Positions 60,716 to 64,000 of a stretch of 64,000 bases of DNA are shown in pieces. Position 1 is the stretch's first letter. Each line of letters starts with the position of its first letter. The position numbers were made by a program, and so were the translations under genes. Origin of the DNA: an uncultured Flavobacteriaceae bacterium (lineage in GTDB: Bacteria; Bacteroidota; Bacteroidia; Flavobacteriales; Flavobacteriaceae); contig CANNAN010000003.1 of assembly GCA_947502635.1 (NCBI GenBank), positions 434,001-498,000 on the forward strand, read 5' to 3'. The notes under the pieces were generated by a model that did not search any database, was not told where the DNA came from, and saw nothing but the letters and a program-made list of their open reading frames with translations.

Positions 60716-62137
60716 TTAATCTATAGCTTTTAATCCTAACCGTTTACCTTCTTTTAACATCAATTTATATGCAGCATCATACTCGTTTGGGATATCGCCT
60801 TCTAAAATAGCTTCTTTTATGATGTCTTTTATCAAACCAATTTCGCGAGATGGTTTTATATTAAACGTTTTTATAATTTCTTCTCCACTAATAGGGGGTT
60901 GAAAATTCCTAACATGATCGCGTGCTTCGACTTCAATAATTTTTTCGCGAACTATTTTAAAGTTGTTATGATACTTATTGAATTTTCTGGGATTTTTGGT
61001 TGTAATATCTGCTTCACAAAGTGTCATTAAATCATCAACGTAATCACCAGCATCAAAAACCAAACGGCGCACTGCAGAATCTGTTACAATATCCTGAGCT
61101 AACACAATGGGGCGTGAGCTCATAAAAACCATTTTCTGTACAAATTTCATTTTGTCATTTAATGGCATTTTTAGTCTTTTAAATAAATGATAGACCATTT
61201 TAGAACCTTCAAATTCATGTCCATGAAATGTCCAGCCAACTTTTTTACTAAACTTTTTTGTTGGTGCTTTACCTATATCGTGCAATAAGGCTGCCCAACG
61301 TAACCACAGGTTATTAGTGTTTTCTGCGATATTATCAACAACTTCTAAAGTATGGTAAAAATTATCTTTATGCCGCTGCCCATCAACTTCGTCAATACCT
61401 TTTAGAGCCATGAGTTCAGGCATTATATAATCTAATAATCCTGTTTTTTCTAGTAAAAGGAACCCGACAGACGGTTTTTTGCTTTCTAGAATTTTATTTA
61501 ATTCTGTTACAATGCGTTCTTTGGTTATAATCTTAATTCGATGGCTATTTTTTGTAATAGCATTTAACGATTCACTTTCTATTGTAAAATTTAATTGAGA
61601 AGAAAAACGTATAGCACGCATCATTCGCAGTGGGTCGTCACTATAAGTAATATCTGGTGTTAAGGGTGTACGAATAATTTGTTTTTCCAAATCGCCAATA
61701 CCATGAAACGGGTCTAGTAGATCACCAAAGTTTGATACTCTTAAATTTAAAGCTAATGCATTAATAGTGAAATCCCGACGGTTTTGATCATCTTCCAAAG
61801 AACCATTCTCCACAACAGGGTTTCTGCTATCTTCGCTATAAGATTCCTTTCGAGCTCCAACAAACTCGATTTCAATATCATCGTATTTCAACATGGCCGT
61901 TCCATAGGTTTTAAAAACCTGAATTTTGGGTTTAGTAGGAAGATTATTAGCAACCTGTTTTGCCAGTTTAATTCCATTTCCAACAGCAACGATATCTATA
62001 TCTTTAGCACTGCCACGTTTTAATATAAAATCACGAACAAACCCACCAATAACATAACTGTCTACATTTAACTCTTCAGCAGATTGAGATATAATTTTAA
62101 AAATATTATGTTGTAATGCCTTTTTGTAATTCATCAA
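60716..62137 (-). CDS. CCA tRNA nucleotidyltransferase with HD domain
   Basis: The 473-residue enzyme adds or repairs the CCA end of tRNA. Its class II nucleotidyltransferase head has SYVIGGFVRDFIL (28-40) and the metal-binding DID at 46-48. RRDFTINALAL follows, then the RNA-binding DPLRMMRAIRFSSQL motif and an HD phosphohydrolase domain (RWAALLHDIGKA, about 280-292). The HD domain occurs in many bacterial CCA enzymes. A second methionine follows the first, so the start is uncertain by one codon. The gene lies downstream of the tsaC-like gene in the same direction. Confidence 0.93.
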   Translation of the reverse strand: MMNYKKALQHNIFKIISQSAEELNVDSYVIGGFVRDFILKRGSAKDIDIVAVGNGIKLAKQVANNLPTKPKIQVFKTYGTAMLKYDDIEIEFVGARKESYSEDSRNPVVENGSLEDDQNRRDFTINALALNLRVSNFGDLLDPFHGIGDLEKQIIRTPLTPDITYSDDPLRMMRAIRFSSQLNFTIESESLNAITKNSHRIKIITKERIVTELNKILESKKPSVGFLLLEKTGLLDYIMPELMALKGIDEVDGQRHKDNFYHTLEVVDNIAENTNNLWLRWAALLHDIGKAPTKKFSKKVGWTFHGHEFEGSKMVYHLFKRLKMPLNDKMKFVQKMVFMSSRPIVLAQDIVTDSAVRRLVFDAGDYVDDLMTLCEADITTKNPRKFNKYHNNFKIVREKIIEVEARDHVRNFQPPISGEEIIKTFNIKPSREIGLIKDIIKEAILEGDIPNEYDAAYKLMLKEGKRLGLKAID

Positions 62138-62197
62138 GTAAATTCCAATCGTTAAATTCCAAATTCCAAACCAGTTTCGATTGGAATTTGGTACTTG
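62135..62197. repeat. AATTCCAA repeats with inverted copy
   Basis: AATTCCAATCG (62141-62151) and its exact complement (62178-62188) form an 11-bp stem. CAAGTA and TACTTG extend it on both sides, with a 3-base bulge. Two further AATTCCAAA direct copies lie in the loop. It may act as a terminator between the two genes. Similar AATTCCAAA clusters are, as I recall, common between genes in this family. Confidence 0.6.
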
Positions 62198-62209
62198 AAA
62201 TTTGAGTTT

Positions 62210-62770
62210 TTATGTTCTTATAATCTTAACAATACCACTATTGCTCAATTTAATAATCGAAGATGGTTTATTGCAGATTTTTTCGCGTTGCAAATTTACA
62301 ACATAGTCTACACCTTTTAAAACCTCTGGGGGTATTTCTTTAAACGATTTTGGAGTGGGGTGTCCACTTATATTCGCTGATGTAGAAACGATTGCACTAT
62401 TAAGTTTTCTGGAGAGTTGATAACAAAATTCATCATCTGGAATTCTAATAGCTATGGTACCATCGTTAGCAATTAAGTTGGGAGCTAAATTTTGCGCGCC
62501 ATCATAAATAATGGTTGTTGGTTTTTCAGAAATATCTATAATATTTAAGGCTGCTTCAGGTATTTTGTTTACATACTTTTTTAGCATTCTATCGTCTGTT
62601 ACTAAACATATCAAAGCTTTACTGTCTTCTCGTTGCTTTAGTTCATAGATTTTTTTAACAGCAGTTTCATTTGTTGCATCACAACCAATCCCCCAAACGG
62701 TGTCTGTTGGGTAGAGTACCAGCCCTCCATTTTTAAGCGTTTTTAGGGCATTATTTATTTCAGTTTGCAT
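62210..62770 (-). CDS. Threonylcarbamoyl-AMP synthase (TsaC/Sua5/YrdC family)
   Basis: The enzyme makes threonylcarbamoyl-AMP from threonine, bicarbonate and ATP for the t6A base next to the anticodon. Seen here: the start LKNGGLVLYPTDTVWGIGCDATN, the K-x-R motif in LKQREDSKALICLV, IAIRIPDDEFC and STSANISGHPTPKSF (S-x-N). The length of 186 residues fits the short YrdC form rather than Sua5 with its extra domain. I chose the ATG at 62770 (MQTEINNALKTL). An ATG at 62779 would add three residues. Confidence 0.93.
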   Translation of the reverse strand: MQTEINNALKTLKNGGLVLYPTDTVWGIGCDATNETAVKKIYELKQREDSKALICLVTDDRMLKKYVNKIPEAALNIIDISEKPTTIIYDGAQNLAPNLIANDGTIAIRIPDDEFCYQLSRKLNSAIVSTSANISGHPTPKSFKEIPPEVLKGVDYVVNLQREKICNKPSSIIKLSNSGIVKIIRT

Positions 62771-62781
62771 ATTGTACATAC

Positions 62782-62961
62782 TTATTTTTTAATCAATAAA
62801 ACTTGATAAATACCAATTAATATTTTCCAGTTCTTTTTTTGGATGTATTCTACAACGGTTTTACTTTTTCCACCAAACCCATATTTAAAAGACATAAAAG
62901 GATATAACGATTTGAATTTTATTAAAATTTGAATACCATTTATGAATATATTTAGAAAAAA
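62782..62961 (-). pseudogene. Short open frame, possible gene remnant
   Basis: A leftward frame open for 60 codons between two stops encodes a basic, aromatic sequence (LYPFMSFKYGFGGKSKTVVE, then IQKKNWKILIGIYQVLLIKK). An ATG at 62895 would give 38 residues. The composition looks protein-like and could be the C-terminal end of a lost membrane or glycosyltransferase protein next to the glycosyltransferase gene. No upstream continuation is visible, so I call it a possible remnant, not a gene. Confidence 0.35.
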
Positions 62962-63046
62962 TTAAGTTGCAAATTAAAGAAATACTTTTATAAATACTAT
63001 AAGAATGTTGTAGGATGAAGCCAAACTAAAAATGTTTTATTTTTAG

Positions 63047-63342
63047 AGATCAAGTTTATTGATTGCTAGAATAGAAAATGTTTGGTTATATAATAATGCT
63101 GTAAGTGATGCCTCTAAAAAAGTGGGGTGGGGTTATAGAAATCCTATTAATTCAGTGGTAGTAAAATAAAACCTGAAATTGATAAATACATATATAGATA
63201 TGGGGATTCTGATATTATTGAAGATGATGAACAGACAAAAATGAATAATTTGGATGATGTTTAAGGGATAATTATGGATATTGTGGACGTAGAATTTTAT
63301 ACGTTGCAAGTCATGCTAATACATTAAAGGAAGGCGAGTAAA
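63047..63342 (+). pseudogene. Decayed coding sequence spread over three frames
   Basis: Rightward, three consecutive protein-like stretches lie in different frames: frame 2 to 63169 (VSDASKKVGWGYRNPINSVV), frame 1 to 63264 (KPEIDKYIYRYGDSDIIEDD) and frame 3 to 63342 (DNYGYCGRRILYVASHANTL, then KEGE and stop). This is the pattern of one gene broken by frameshifts. I do not recognise the original family. It lies in a 575-base gap between the tsaC-like gene and the glycosyltransferase, a likely edge of a variable polysaccharide region. Confidence 0.4.
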
Positions 63343-63354
63343 TCAAATAATATA

Positions 63355-64000
63355 TTATTTACCAAATAGAATCTCTCTATAAACTTTAATATATTCTAAT
63401 GCGGAGTCATTCCAGTTAAAGCTTTTAGCATGATTTATATAGCTTTGTGATAAGGTGTCTTTATTTTCATTGAAGGTATTTAGCCCATTTTTTAAAACAT
63501 CGGCCATGTAATTTGGATCATAATGGTTCCAATAAAAAGCAAGATCTCCTCCAATTTCAGGAAGTGAGGTGTTATTAGATAAGAATACGGGTTTCCCGAA
63601 GCGCATGGCTTCAATAGGAGGAATGCCAAAGCCTTCTCGTAATGAAGGGAAAACAAAAGCTTCACAATTTTGTAAATAATATTGCTTGTCTAATTCAGAT
63701 ATCTTACCAGTAATTAGCACTCGATTTTCTAAGCCTAACTGCTTTATTGTCTTTTGTAATGTATTACTAGCATAAGTGGTATTATTATTTCCAGAGAGAA
63801 TTAGATTGTATTCAGGCATAAATTTTAACATTTCAACTAGAGTGTGAAAGTTTTTACGTTCGGTAAACTCACCAATACTAAATAAAAATGGGCGCTTAGA
63901 TATTTGTTTTGGTGTGTAATTTTCTGGGATTTTAATATCTAAAATTGGGTTACCATTATAAATCACATATTCAGGAACGTCTGGAACTTTGAAATATTTA
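63355..64000 (-). CDS. Glycosyltransferase family 4-like (C-terminal part)
   Basis: The frame is open to the right edge of the window, so the N-terminal half lies outside. A GTG at 63966 could be read as a start, but the sequence continues in frame upstream (KVPDVPEYVIYNG) with the usual linker pattern. The visible part is the GT-B nucleotide-sugar-binding domain: FLFSIGEFTERKNFHTLVEML, RVLITGKISELDKQYYLQNCEAFVFPSLREGFGIPPIEAMRFGKPV, then SNNTSLPEIGGDLAFYW. The E-x7-E motif appears as EGFGIPPIE. It probably builds a surface polysaccharide. Confidence 0.9.
   Translation of the reverse strand, partial: KYFKVPDVPEYVIYNGNPILDIKIPENYTPKQISKRPFLFSIGEFTERKNFHTLVEMLKFMPEYNLILSGNNNTTYASNTLQKTIKQLGLENRVLITGKISELDKQYYLQNCEAFVFPSLREGFGIPPIEAMRFGKPVFLSNNTSLPEIGGDLAFYWNHYDPNYMADVLKNGLNTFNENKDTLSQSYINHAKSFNWNDSALEYIKVYREILFGK

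Noticed and set aside
1-64000. tRNA, rRNA or tmRNA genes
   Set aside because: I saw no GGTTCGAATCC-like T-arm with a matching acceptor stem, and no rRNA-like conserved blocks in the intergenic regions.

Overview
The window is AT-rich chromosomal DNA from a member of the Bacteroidetes, most likely the family Flavobacteriaceae. Four very large surface proteins end in the type B sorting domain of the type IX secretion system (T9SS). DnaJ has the short two-motif zinc region that I recall from this family. Many genes have a TAnnTTTG box just upstream, the known flavobacterial -7 promoter element. Several proteins are family-typical (DUF1684, DUF4920, dipeptidyl peptidase III, PPK2, TPR-type histidine kinase). 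No rRNA, tRNA, CRISPR array or insertion sequence was seen.

Layout. 1-4.5 kb: end of a DUF1684 gene, fluoride channel crcB, an SRPBCC/GyrI-like membrane-anchored protein, and a lipoprotein dipeptidyl peptidase III. 4.8-10.6 kb: seven leftward genes, the most unusual locus here. They encode a small membrane protein, a cytoplasmic trypsin-like protease, an unknown protein, a histidine kinase with an extracytoplasmic TPR sensor, a NarL-type response regulator, an outer-membrane-like barrel protein and a LuxR-type HTH protein. Two near-identical CCCAATAnTGGG palindromes lie at exactly the same distance from a -7 box, one before the first gene and one before the barrel gene, so the response regulator probably controls both promoters. 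10.8-16.2 kb: a lipoprotein and housekeeping genes (MazG-like hydrolase, ilvE, DUF4920, mnmD, TIGR01777 epimerase). 16.8-18.8 kb: grpE-dnaJ, then a candidate small RNA with its own promoter and terminator. 18.9-23.4 kb: a NatAB-like ABC exporter, an MscS channel and a sigma-54-type response regulator without a DNA-binding domain. 23.4-37 kb: metabolic and repair genes (flavin reductase, PPK2, M28 peptidase, DinB-like, amino-acid permease, DUF1624 acyltransferase, lysA, sucC, uvrB).

37-57.4 kb: four T9SS type B proteins (1720, 1633, 1110 and 917 residues) sharing an acidic repeat in 4, 11, 4 and 2 copies, with a lipoprotein serine hydrolase between them. The 1110- and 917-residue genes come from a segmental duplication that also copied an ABC permease gene. 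The second permease copy is now a decayed remnant at 52517-52858. The intact permease and its ATPase follow. 57.5-64 kb: an unrecognised protein with protein-kinase-like motifs, a PRiA4-ORF3-like protein, heme A synthase, a GNAT acetyltransferase, CCA-adding enzyme, threonylcarbamoyl-AMP synthase, a stretch of decayed coding sequence and the C-terminal part of a glycosyltransferase, probably the edge of a polysaccharide locus.

Limits: all calls come from reading the sequence by eye. Family names rest on recognised motifs, not on database searches, and promoter and operator calls are pattern matches.
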